DNA of 64,000 nt from Latrodectus hesperus (Eukaryota; Arthropoda; Arachnida; Araneae; Theridiidae), in contig JAJQOW010000228.1 of assembly GCA_037975125.1 (NCBI GenBank), forward strand, positions 33,501-97,500, written 5' to 3'. Shown here piece after piece: positions 1 through 12,820 of the stretch. Position numbers and translations under genes: made by a program. The first letter of the stretch is position 1, and every line of letters starts with the position of its first letter. The notes under the pieces are model-generated. The model had not been told where the DNA came from. It saw only the letters and a list, made by a program, of their open reading frames with translations, and ran no database searches.

Positions 1-599
1 CAAGTAAAATATTTAAACATTTTATACAGCTTTACAATACAATTTTCATGTACTATAAAAATAAGTGCTTTTTTAAATATATTGGAAATTTCATTTAGAT
101 AAATAAATTTCCTTTTAACAATAGAATCAAAATTTGATTACTTTTTCCCCTTATATTCTACTTTTTACAGATAATTTAAGTCAATGTCTGGACTTTTATG
201 TTAAGAAAATATTTGACTGAAGAATAATTACATTTTCTTAAGATATGGAGAAATATTGGTTTTATTTTCTCTTCCAGACACTTGATAACTTTTAAACTAT
301 TATAATGTTTTGCGTGTTTTGACATCTCAAATAATACTGAATTGTCTTAGCATATTCCTTCACAATTTTTCCCATATAACATTTTATCGTTGGCAATAAC
401 AAAATTCATAATACTAAGATAAAGCCCTTCATTATAAGGTTTTGAAAAACAGACATCACTAAAAGTTCAGAGTACATTTTTCGAATGCCACCTTGAATTA
501 ATAATCTGAGGCTCAATTTTTAAAACTAAAGCAAAAGTGTTTTCATTGAAAACTAAAGTAACTGTAATAATTGTTTTGTGTTGATAAGCTCAATCATGA
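1..599. other. AT-rich sequence, no gene seen
   Basis: No supported exon, RNA gene or recognisable repeat was found. The minus-strand gene ending its visible part at 2336 must continue leftwards, so a further exon could lie here or beyond the edge, but no convincing AG...GT-bounded open segment in the needed phase was seen. Confidence 0.5.
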
Positions 600-1830
600 G
601 CAACAAGTTTGTAGATTTCCAAGCATGACGTCACAGCTAATTATGTTACAATAGAAGAATTTGCGGCGGTGAGAACACTTGATTATGTTAAGAACTTTCA
701 AAATGGCAACAACTTCAGCAGTGTAAATAGAACAGATTGACGGAAGACAATAACTATAGATATTAGTGCCATAAACTATGCCACAGTCAACACGTCTTTC
801 TGTTTTTGAGCCATCAAAAAAGATTGGGAAATAATCATGAAATTGATTCCGATAAATGCCATAAATTTGTTTGAAAATTATGGTAGCAGTATGTTCTTTG
901 CTAAACAGAGATAAGTTGTTTAAAAAACATATTTGTAGAATAACCCATGGGAGAATGCTATTCTAGTCGGCAATCTCAACTGGAGTTATAGATCAGCTTC
1001 CTCTAAAAGAGGTTGAATCCTGGCATAAAAGGGAATAGTGCACATGCAAGCATTAAAAAGTCTTTAATCTAGAGATAACTCTAGCAGATTTTAGTAGATG
1101 GTTCACAATAGAAGAACTCTTGAAATAGTAATTAAGGGAAAGATTAATGCAGCATAGTTTTAAAGGAGGTGTGTTGCAGTTAACATAGAGACTGTCAACA
1201 GGCGAGGTGAAAAATGCTCCACTACAGATATGAAGTGCATTGTGGTGAATCGAGTCTAACCATTTTAGGCCAGCTGAGCCATAAACCACACTACCATAAT
1301 AGATATGGGACAGTATAACTGACTGGTATTTTCTGCACAATGAGGTTTGATCAGCACCCCAAGAAGTGTTGGAAAGAACTTCTTGTATGTTAAGAGATTT
1401 TTCACACTTCTTGCACAAATTTAATATATGGGGCAATAAAGTAAGCCTATTATCAAAAATTAGCCCAAGGTATCGTACCTTGTTTACAACAGGAATGGAT
1501 ATCTCCTGAAGTTGGATATTGGGATCAGGGTGAAGGCCACGTTTCCTACAAAAATAAATGCAACTGCTCTTACTTGGTGAAATGGTATAGCCATTTTTGT
1601 CACACCAGTCAGTAATTTGATTTACAGCCATCTGTAGTTGTCGCTCAATTGAATGTATATCTGAACCTTGATAGGAAATATGCAAGTCATCCATATAAAG
1701 CGTACTTTTAATACAAGGTAATACAGCAAAAAAAATTGGAATTATAAACAATAGTGTCACGCTATATAAATTACCATGAGGAACCCCCTCAGTTTGAACA
1801 AATGATCTAGACAAAATCCCTCAACCTCTT
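600..1830 (-). pseudogene. Non-LTR retrotransposon pol remnant (reverse transcriptase plus RNase H)
   Basis: This is a decayed Jockey/R1-like retrotransposon read on the minus strand. A long open segment (1814 down to 1053) carries the reverse transcriptase active-site box LYMDDLHIS, then text typical of the thumb and connection region (NGYTISPSKSS, VRYLGLIFDNRLT, CEKSLNIQEVLSNTSWGAD). Downstream, at about 1050-620 on the same strand and after frame breaks, lies an RNase H-like segment with IFFDGSKTERRVDCG and a later IYTAEVVAIL, which hold the usual first Asp and Glu positions. The endonuclease and ORF1 are absent, so the copy is 5'-truncated. The catalytic box keeps both aspartates, but the frame breaks and missing N-terminus make it non-functional. 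It sits beside or inside the 3' part of the minus-strand host gene. The assignment to reverse transcriptase is strong; the clade is inferred. Confidence 0.85.
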
Positions 1831-2335
1831 ATGAGGCTACCACAACAAGGGAGAAGAGAAAATTAAAGAAGGAAAGAAAGAAAGGAGAAGAAACAGATAA
1901 CTGGGGTACCTCGGGATTGTGACACTCGTGTTTACATAAAGAAAGTAAAACCATTGAGGGGAATTTACTGCTTATATACAAGTAAATATGGTGATAAATA
2001 CTTAAAATTACTTTAACTTATGCTGTAATATTTCATAAAGAAAATAAATATATAGGTTAAAATAAGTCATGATTAAATATAACGTTTAATTAGTAAATAC
2101 AAACAATTACTAAGTTTACTTAAGGGAAAGAAGCTATAATAAATTAGTTTTGGTAATGGTTGTAAATTCTGTATAAAATATTAAATATTTCTCCAGGGGG
2201 TGTATGTTAAATGTGTATAATTATATAAAACAAACAGATATATTTACCCAATAAAAAATACCTTTAAAATTTAATTTTTAAATTTTAAACTACACATGAA
2301 CTATTATTAAAATTATCTTTCGTAATATAACTTAC

Positions 2336-2374
2336 CAGCTCGGGAGCGGGATCTTTTCTTATAACTTGCCTTCC
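2336..2374 (-). CDS. Exon of the minus-strand gene (39 bp)
   Basis: It is bounded on the minus strand by ...ttattttcag and gtaagttat. Only one of the three frames fits the incoming phase: two bases, then KASYKKRSRSRA, then one base out. The short basic/serine stretch follows directly from the lysine-rich end of the previous exon. Confidence 0.6.
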
Positions 2375-2439
2375 CTGAAAATAATGAAACAAATTATATT
2401 TTGCTTTAATTTGAAAATTTTACATACATACATACATAC

Positions 2440-2482
<43 letters not shown>

Positions 2483-4462
2483 AAAACTGTTTTGCAAACA
2501 ATGCACTTTTCAAATATGAAGAAGCTGAATAAAAATCTTCATTGTATTTGTTTAAAGCATTTTTGGGGGGAGAGAAGGATTGATTTTAGAGTGTCAGCAT
2601 GGATTATTATGGTTTAAGATTAATTTATGTAATGTTTTATTATGAGCTCTCAATTAAAAAGTTAAGAATTTAATGTGAAAAATTACTTATGATTCTTAAT
2701 AATCAATTTAAATTATAACATTCCATTCAAGAACTCTCAATCCACTTAAAAAAGGATGATTCTTTAGTATCTTTTAAAATTCTCATCTATGTGAAATAAC
2801 CCCAAGAGAAGAGAAAATAATAATTCCTTCATCAGATAGCTCCTTTTACCTATGTTGTCATAGTGTAATGTTCCAACAAAATAATAATATTTATTTGTTT
2901 TTGATTTTGTAAAAGTACTATGTGTACCTTATAAAATGAAAATGTATGTTTCTGCTAGTCCAATATACCGTTAATAGTAGTATATTTTAATAGAAGTAAA
3001 TTAAAACTCAAATGATAGCAATCCTGCCTTTAATATTCAAAATAAAATCTTCAAACTTTCGACACTTTCTTTAATTCATTTTTAGAGAATAAAAAGTGAG
3101 AACTCATTTTGTGGTGCAAAACAATGTTTAGAGTTAAGCTAAGTAAAAAGTGAAAATTAATTTCAAAATCACAATTTTTCCAAGTTACAATAATTCCTTC
3201 ATTTTTTAAATTTTATTTATTTATTGATTTTTATTATTTTTTTTATGAGTATTGAAATTACAATTCACGTCATTTTTGATTCAATAAATTTCAACTGATA
3301 GTATATTGAGAAAAATCAAACCCATTTTAGAGGGTGAAAACACATTTTGAAAAAAGTAAAAATTAGTATTAATATAATAATTAAAAAAGTACTACACTGG
3401 AAATATTAGTATTAATATAATGATTAAAAAAATACTACACTGGAAATACTACCATTTGTTGTAAGAAATGTTTTGCTATTATTACATATTACAAATGGAT
3501 GGCAATTCTAAAAAGAGGAAAAAAGAATTACCCCTTCCTCTTTAAAAGTAACATGAATTTCCCCCAACAAAATGTTTGGATAAATTAAATTACATGGCAT
3601 GATAAGCAACCTTATAGGGAGTTAAAACCATTATTAACTGTGTTTTTAATTACAAACATTGCCTTTAAGATTTTGAAAAAAAATTGGTTCTGTAAAAAAG
3701 TAAAGTTTTTTATTAATCAGAGACTAAAATGCAGACATGAATTTTACTTCATTTTGTTAGCTGTTCTCAATTCAACACTGGAAGAACTTTCAACGAATTT
3801 ACGAAATAACGATTTGAATTACATAGATAAAGCACTTTATTCTTGGTTATCTAAAAGCAATATTTAATAAAAAAAACATTATATTCTATGTTTAATTATT
3901 TTCATGTCTACTAAAATTATCAGAGATTCCATGAACACAAGTGATTAAATGTTTTAAATTAATTTAACGCACGAGATCCTCTACCTTAACCTCCAATGCG
4001 TCCCTGTTTATCCTGTGCGAGACGGACAATGCAGTATCGATATCATTTGTCAATTGATTCATAGGAAGAAAAGGTGAAGCTTCTGTAGTCCGAAGACTCT
4101 CTTGGCTCCATGCCTGTTAGTGTTAGCTGGAAATTATGGAGTGGCCTTCACGCCTTAGGTGACCCTACTAGCAGTAAAAACTCCCGATGTACTTCCCCCA
4201 CTCCTTTCAGGAACACCCCCTTGCCACGGTGAGGCCACTAACCATGGACACCAAGCTTCTCCTGAGCATATCCTATATTGTATGAATATGCTATGGGACG
4301 TTATCTACACTTCTCCCTGCCTTGTCATCAATTTCCTCTCCGTAAACGGATTCCTTGATTTGGTCTGACTCCGTCAGAACCCTTGGAGATCAGCAACAAC
4401 AAATTAAGTTAAGATGTTTGACAATTGCAAAAAATACTGAATTTATTTAATATATAAACATA

Positions 4463-4507
<45 letters not shown>

Positions 4508-7500
4508 CATATATTTCTGAAAAAATCTAATTATTCTTCAACTTTTATGAAGAAAGTTTATAATTTGTTCTAAAATCATCTCTTTGACCCACCGCATTAC
4601 CCTCAAAAGATTAAGAATAGACTAGATTTAGACTCTGTATTATAATAGACCAAAAATTTTAATAAAATTAAGTGCATTAAAATTTATAACATTTTTCTTA
4701 GTATTTCTTTAAGGTTTAGGCAATGAATGAGTTATTCAAATTTAAAAATTACCAACAACTCTGATATTTGTTAAAAAAAAAAATACTTACTTTTAGCACT
4801 TTGTGTCTTCTTTTTTTTAGGCGGCTCACATTCATCACTTATATTTCCATCTAAACAGAAATAATTTATTAGAACTATATACAAACATAACATACAACAT
4901 TCACCTTAAATTTTAGATCCCTAGATTTGACATTTGACTGGTGTAAACAGTATCTGTCTAAACTCAGAAACTCATTAATGAGTCAATTTAAGTTGTGGAT
5001 TTGAACTTTACTTAAAACATATTGAATAAATTAACTATCTCAAAAGCTATGAAATGGTATATTTGAGAAAATTTGGTCTCAAATATACCATTCCAGAATG
5101 ATATTTATTAAACTTTATCAGTCTGAGATGATTTTGCTAATAAAAACATTTGATTTGATGTAGAATATATGTAATTATCTATGCAAATAAAGGTTAAGTA
5201 ACAAATTTAAAGTTAGTAATTATTATATAACTTTTAAATAGAATATATCATTAATATTGTAAAAATATATATTAAAAATTTTAAACTAAAAGTTCTTAAA
5301 TTTAGAAATTCTCTTATAAATTCAAATATATAAATAACAGAATTTAATTGCACTATGAAACAAAAAACTTATTTACCTAACATTGTATTCCAAAATTTCT
5401 CTGAGAGAAATGGGCGTACTTTACTGTGTCTCAAATAGCCTGAAATAAAAAATGCATGTAAGCACTAATAAAATATATATAAATATACATATAAAACATT
5501 TAAGATGTAAATGCAAACTTTAGAAATAAGATTTAAATAGAAGTTCAGATATGCAAACTATTGCAAAAATGTATATCCAACATAGTTTGAACTGTATTAC
5601 TTAATTTAAAGCATTAAAAACAAAACTTACAAATAAATTTTAGACAAAATATATTGATACAGAAAAATAGTATATCAATGAAATAAGATAATGATGATTA
5701 GACTAATGTTTCAATAAAAAAAGTTCATAACTAAAACAAAGAATTTAGCAGAAAAAATAAAATAATAATTAAGGTGGAATAAATACTTTTGAATAAAATT
5801 TTACATTTAAAAGACTTTTGGTTTCAAATGATTTGCAGCACATATACAGTTTCATTACTTAAGTATACAATTGCTTAGAATCAGATATCTCTTTTTGTAT
5901 TCAGAATTTTAGCTTTTATTATTTTATGTAAATAGTTAAATTTATGGGATTTAGTGATTTCTTAACAATGATCCATATTTATCTATTACTATGTTCAATA
6001 CAAATTAACTGTGCAGAGTGGAAATTATGGGTAGGAGAAAAAGTGGACTGGAATTGATGGAAATGAGGAATGTTGTGACTTCAGGAGCCTGTGGAAAGCA
6101 CTCAATTGATTAAAATTCTTGAAATTCAATTAATGATATATTAATAATGCACTGACCATTTCGTAAATAAACTTTTTTAAAAATTCTATAGGTAATACTT
6201 GTTTTCACTCCAACACAATATTTTGTTAAAATAGATGGGAATACGTTAATATGAGATATAGGAAAGAAACTTTGTATAAAATGAAAAGGGCAACTAAAAA
6301 TAATAGCATCTAATAAAATAGAAACTTTAATTTTGTTTGCTATTTATAATTAGTCTTTTACTCATAGGAGCAGGTGTTGTAATTAATTTAATTGAAACTA
6401 AGAAAGGCAATTTTATTGCAAATCTTAAATTATAGTATAATTTCTTTTGTATAAGGAACGAAACCTTTATTGGAAAGCTATTACATTAAAACAAAGAGTT
6501 GATTTATTAGTACTACATATAAATAAAATATATAATAAACTGAGAGGCTATAAAAATTTTAATGATTTTTTGAATACTTAAATGTTTTACAACTGTAGAA
6601 TTTTAAAATTTTGATTAATCTTCAATATCACAATTCATGAAGATAATCAATATTCCCATTGATTCTACATAGCACTGGTGTGGGTTAATGATGATGTCTG
6701 CCCCTTTTAATTGTCAGAATAAACTTCTTCGTTTGACAACTACCACTGTAATCGAGTTCATAACTTTTGATTCTGACAACTTTACCAGGGCTGAATTTTA
6801 CTAAGCTGCCAAAATACTCATGGCAGGTATCACTAAATACTCACACAGGAAAAATATATATATTCTACATAACATATTTATATTCTACAATTGAATATGA
6901 CTAAACAATATGATGTTCTTAGAATTTGAAGAAAGTACAGGATTGTCTTTTTTTAAGCTTTATATAGTTATTACGATTGTCGAAAAAGTAGGCAGATGAG
7001 AAAGGGCAGTATATTTATGAGCATTCTGGTTTGGTTTGAAAGTCAATTAGCATTTTTTACACATAAAGACTTATTAGACTGGGACCTACAATTCAAAATG
7101 AATTCCGAACCATATGGAAACATACATTCTCTTTGCAAAATTGCTGAACAAAAGGTCAAAGCACTTACTATTTGGCTGCCAGTTGGGCTATGGACATTCA
7201 AGAGATATGTCACCTTTGACTTGTATTTGGACATATTTGAAATTGTAAGCTTCATAAAATCTAGTTTGCCCATTGAAATTCATAAATTATTAGTACTTAG
7301 CCAACCCTTTAAGCTGTCAATTTTTTTAGCAGAAATGCTTCCAAACAAGGCATATTTTTTATTGCATATAATTAAGTATCATACTTAATAGAATAAGAAT
7401 TTTTTCATTTTTAATGAATTTACAACATTTTTATTTTACTATTTTAGAACCCAAAAACCCCTAAATGTTTGCTTTTCTTAAGTACATTCTGCATGCAGAG

Positions 7501-10500
7501 AAGAATGTGTGTGAATTAGTGTTTTCTGTTTTAGAAAATATTAATTATTATTGACTATTTAAAAATTTTTTACCATGTTTAGTATTTACATACAATTTAT
7601 GCTTATGTTTAAAATGAAGGATCATATCATCTGAAATTCAGAGATAACAGAGAGGAGAAAAACTTCACAAAGGTTGATAAGCTTGTATTTTTGTTTTTGC
7701 ATTTTGGATCAAATGTCGAAAAATTAATCAAATATTTATTATCAAGAGGTGAGTTTTCATTATATTCTTTAAAGGTTTAGTTGTTTCCTGATAAGCTGAT
7801 TGGAGAAATTTGTAGTGATTTTATCCCTGAATAGTTCATTTCCCTACAATCTATAGGTTTTTATTATATAAGCAGATATACCAACATGTATGAATTTGTC
7901 CCTACACTGCTTTACAGGATTTTTAAAGGAGATTTTTTAAATCCAATAAAGTGACAATGGTAAAAATTCAAGAAAAAGAAAACAAAATCATAATTCTTAA
8001 GTTATAATATGATAAATTTCGCAATTTTATTAAATTGTGCTAAAGAACTACATAAAAATTTAATTAAGTTTTTTTGTGTTGACCAAATAATATTAAAACA
8101 ACCTTATTCCTAGATTAGACTGAATTTTCCTCATATATATATTAATTAACTATAACATTTTGAAATCCTTCATGTAATAAAAATATAGAAAACTGTCAAT
8201 ATATTTAATTTATGAAGTTTTTCCTCTAAAGAAGCATCTGTAAAAATCTATCTTCAATGTGTCTAAATAAAAGAAGTTTGCTAATGAATATTTTAAAACT
8301 GTTTCAATGAAGCATAGATAATACCTACAGTTCAACAAATACATACTTTACCTTAGAATATTTATTGATTATCACAATTAACATTCCTAATAAAATTTTA
8401 AATTATTTCATTAAAATCTAAAAGAAAAGTTTTGGGGAACTAGGCAATTAATGAAAATTATTTCATACAGTCAAAATTCCCATCTACAATCAAATGACAT
8501 TTTCTTCATGGAAAAAGTTATGTACACCACTTTTTGATCCACATAATGAAAAATTTAGTTAATCAATTCCACTCAACATTAAACAGTATCCTTTATAATT
8601 TTATGTTCATCCTTAAGAAAATTAATACTTAAAGGAAACATTTAATTTACTACCATACAGATTCTCTCATTCTTTTAGGTATTTCATAATTCATTACACA
8701 ATTAGCTCATGTTTTTCCAATCATTAATCTAGACAAAGCTGAGCAATTTTAAAGCAGCCGAAAGTAAAAATATTTTCACTCAGAATTGCTGTAATAATTT
8801 CCATATTTAATAATTTGATTGTTAACTAAAAGTTTGGTAATCAGTTGACTTGTCCCATTAAAAATCTGTGAGAGCAAATTTTTTGATAAATAACATTACG
8901 AAATTTTGACAATTTCATTCCACATTTGGTATTCTTCTTGAGCCAAAAAACAAAATATTGGCTACTTCAATTTTCTATATTTTTTATGAAGATACTTATT
9001 CACATTTTTTCAAATTATTATTAACACAATTTATTTCTAAAAATGTCAAAAACAAGCTTGTTTGTTTCAATGAATTCCAAAACAGAAATTCCAGTTTTTC
9101 AATCCAAATCTAACACTAAAATAATATAAACTTTTCAGTTTTGAACTCATCTGATGACAGCATATGTTTTTGGATCCTTACTAACTTGAAAGAAAAATGA
9201 ATTTTCACATTTTACAGTTTTATTTTTGCATTGCCAGATTCCTTTTTTCTCGCATTTTAAATAATTTTTACGTCATATATGTGCTATTTTTTAGTGGCAA
9301 TAGCTTTTTTATTTCCATTTCAAGACTTTCGATAACTTTCTTTGCTATTTGTTCTACATTTTAATTGATTGTCATTTTAATTTCGTTGGCTGTTGCTGCT
9401 GCAATTAGTGGACTTCCCGCAGTTGTGTTTCGTTGTCGCCAGTGTCCAAACATAGTAATTTTTTTTTTTTTTACCATTTCTTTTACATTATTTACTTTTA
9501 TTTGGTTTATTCATTATATATATATATATATTTTTATTAAATGAAATATTTTATATTTAAAAACGTTAAATATTATTTTTTCCTTATTTTGTTTTCTTAA
9601 TTTATTATCATCTTTTTATTGTTTTAATTACTTTATTTATTGTTTTAATTTAAAATGTCTCATGTTCAAAATGTTGAAAAATATCAACAAATTATTTCAG
9701 CAAAAATTAAAGATAATAATGATGGATTATTGCTGAGGATTCCAAATTATTAATTTAGGATTCGCAAATATCAATCAATTTTTTTACAGAAATTGGATTT
9801 GGAGAAGGTGTATTTATTTTATTTAAATTCTATTGCTTACATGTATTTTTTTATTGTATTTGTGTTTCATTTTTATTTACTTAAAAAGTGTATGCATTTA
9901 AAAAAATATTTTATTTATGTTTTTTTTATTTTAAAAAATATATATTTGAAAAGTAAGTTTTTGCATGCTTTTTTTTAAATTTTATAAATTGTATATATTT
10001 AGAAAAGTATTTTTGCATAAGAAAAGTATTAGATAATTATTTTTACTGAAACGTGACACTGGTGACAAACGAATAAAATGTCAAAATAAATATACCAATC
10101 GGCATGTCAGCTTAACTTCATATCAAGTAAGTCCATTATTTATATTTATTTTCCTTTTTAAATTTTCTGAAATTCTTATTTTTCGATCGAACTTCGGGAA
10201 ATTCCCAAAGTTTATAAACGCGCGCCTAGTTTGGGACAAAAACATTCGTCGCGCAAGTGTATGGGGATACTGAACTTTGTCCCTCTTTTTCAGACAAGAA
10301 TATCATTTATTGAATGAGTTAAATATTTATACTGTTTCTGAATTAATCATTAACTGATAGCCCCAGTGAAATTAAGGGGATATTTATAATTATTGACTCT
10401 ATTTCTGTAATTAAAATATATAAATGATTGCAATTTTACAAAATTAAACAAAATATAAGTTACGCTAAATTGTAAAATGATTATTTCAGAATTAAATAAC

Positions 10501-12734
10501 TGTCTTTAAATCATGAACTTTTCATTAAAAGAAAAACTTATTCAGTAAACTTGGAAGTTTGTAATTTTTAATTCATTTTATGCACATTCAATTTGATAAA
10601 TAAAGTTTAACTTTAGATAATTTTTAAATTGAGTAATATTTCTAACAAAACTATTCTTCACGAATTAAAAAAAGCATGGATTCAAATTATTTCAACATTC
10701 CACTATATTTCCATGCCTCTTTAGAAGGAAACATTCAAGACATACTTAAAATATTTTTTTTAACAATTTTTATCAACCGAAATCAAATGCTGTATTATTA
10801 TGGGTAATCAAATTAAAATAAAAGCAGATAGAAAACGATTTAAAAAATGTAAACCATCGTTTTCTTTCTTGTAGCTTCTATATATAAGGGCTACGGCATA
10901 CATATAAGGGATGTCTCTCTCTCTCTGCAGTATAATGTTGTAAAATTTTAATATCATTTTAGTATATTGTAATTAGGTATATTGATTTCCAAACATTATT
11001 TATCAATAAAAAATAAAAGCAAAAAACTATATTTGAAGAAACTATATTTAATGTTCACTCAATGTTTATTTTATTATTTATTTAATTAACATTTTAAACA
11101 ATGTAAAAAACATTTTTCATATACCTTATGCAAATACTTTTTAGCACAGAGATTTCTTTTATAATGGTTACTAACAGGAGTGTTTTAAAGTGATAGTTTA
11201 AGTAAAAACAGACATGTGTTGAATGTTTACTAACTCTGTTTTCAAAAATCAAAAATGATTTAATTTTAATATTGTTAATTTCTGAAAAAACACAATATTT
11301 TTACAAAGATGGTAAAAGTTGATGGACTTTTTGTTTATTAATGGTCATCAATGCAGCTTAAAACGAAAAAAAAAAAAAAACAATGTAATGAATAAAGTAA
11401 ACTTTGCTTTGTAGTAAAATGTTCATTCCCACTAAAAACAAGTTCCCTATTATAAGATTTTAAACATTATTGTAATCTTATCTATACAGTAAAGCAAGAA
11501 CAAATGAAATTTTATTATTAAAAAATCTAAATAAAAATTGAGATAACTTACCACCATCTTCAACTATTGTCATTGTATTTAAATCAATTATATCATTTCT
11601 CTTGACAGGTCTTGAATACTAAATTAGATTAAGAATTTGTTACACATAACAAACAATTTTCAATTGTAACATGATTCATGCATAAAACTAAAGATTTTTT
11701 ATAGTACTTTGCTTCTATGAATATGAGAATTTTTACGGTCTTGTTGAGTCTATATATGGTTATTTGTTATAAGCATAAATAACAATGTCATTTATCTTAC
11801 ACCATTTAACAATCTCAGATAAAAAACATTTACAATTAAGAGTTTATTTTAAATGCTTAAATCAGTATAGAATAATCAGATTCTTTAATACCAATTGATG
11901 AAAATTACTTTTTGCAAAGTAAAGTAGGCTTTATGGTAAACACACTATTCATAATTCTAAATATTAAAGAATTAATTATGTAGTAATTAATGCCATATTT
12001 ACCAGTAAACTACTTAAGTTGAATTATATAATTTTTTTAATATGGTTGAATCATACTTTAAACTAAGATTAAATATTTTTAACTAATTGTTTTTCCAAAT
12101 TTAGGTCTATTTTAAGCATTTTTAAAGATACATTAAAGAGACAAAAATAATGAGATATGCCTAAATTACATCAAATGGTCAATGAAAATTTTCTTATTCA
12201 ATTGAAAAAAATTCTAAATAAACAAAATATTGGAAATTTTAAGATACTATAATTTGTCACTAATATAATAAGATTATGTTTAAATGAAGAAGCATTAGTA
12301 TATAAACAGAATACTATTTTTCTAAACACCACATTTCCATAAAGAAATATGAACACAAAATTTTTTATATTTTTCATTTCTATCAAGACATTTTTTTTTG
12401 AAAACACAAAATTTTGTTAAAGTTTTTATAATATATGTATAAATAATTTTTAATAGATTGTAATGACAAGGGATATCAGTTCAAAATGTTTTCAGTATGT
12501 TAATTGAATTAAGTTTTTACTGAAACTAAGTAGCAAAACTTATCAAATCATTAGATAAAAAAATAGAATTATAAAATTCCAACAAGTGTAGCTAGTATTG
12601 ATATAAAACATCAGTTAAAAATATAAAATTGTAAATCTTTCTATATATGTGTATATAAGAACCACAGATATATGATTTTAAATTCAAAATGTTAAAAGCT
12701 GTTCTTAATATATGAAAGGAAAATTTTAAATGAT

Positions 12735-12820
<86 letters not shown>

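Noticed and set aside
3640..3867. Plus-strand frame ending LNYIDKALYSWLSKSN with an overlapping AATAAA
   Set aside because: It lies in an intron of the minus-strand gene. The first half is low-complexity, and no domain or splice partner is recognisable. It could be an element remnant, but that is not supportable.
4159..4368. GC-richer 69-codon frame
   Set aside because: Part of an unclassified repeat-like segment with open stretches on both strands and no recognisable domain.
6996..7388. Overlapping frames on both strands
   Set aside because: They lie over a diverged SINE D; no protein similarity.
8345..8380. Candidate 36-bp exon with splice-like ends on the minus strand
   Set aside because: Its phase does not fit between exons 11552-11618 and 5377-5439.
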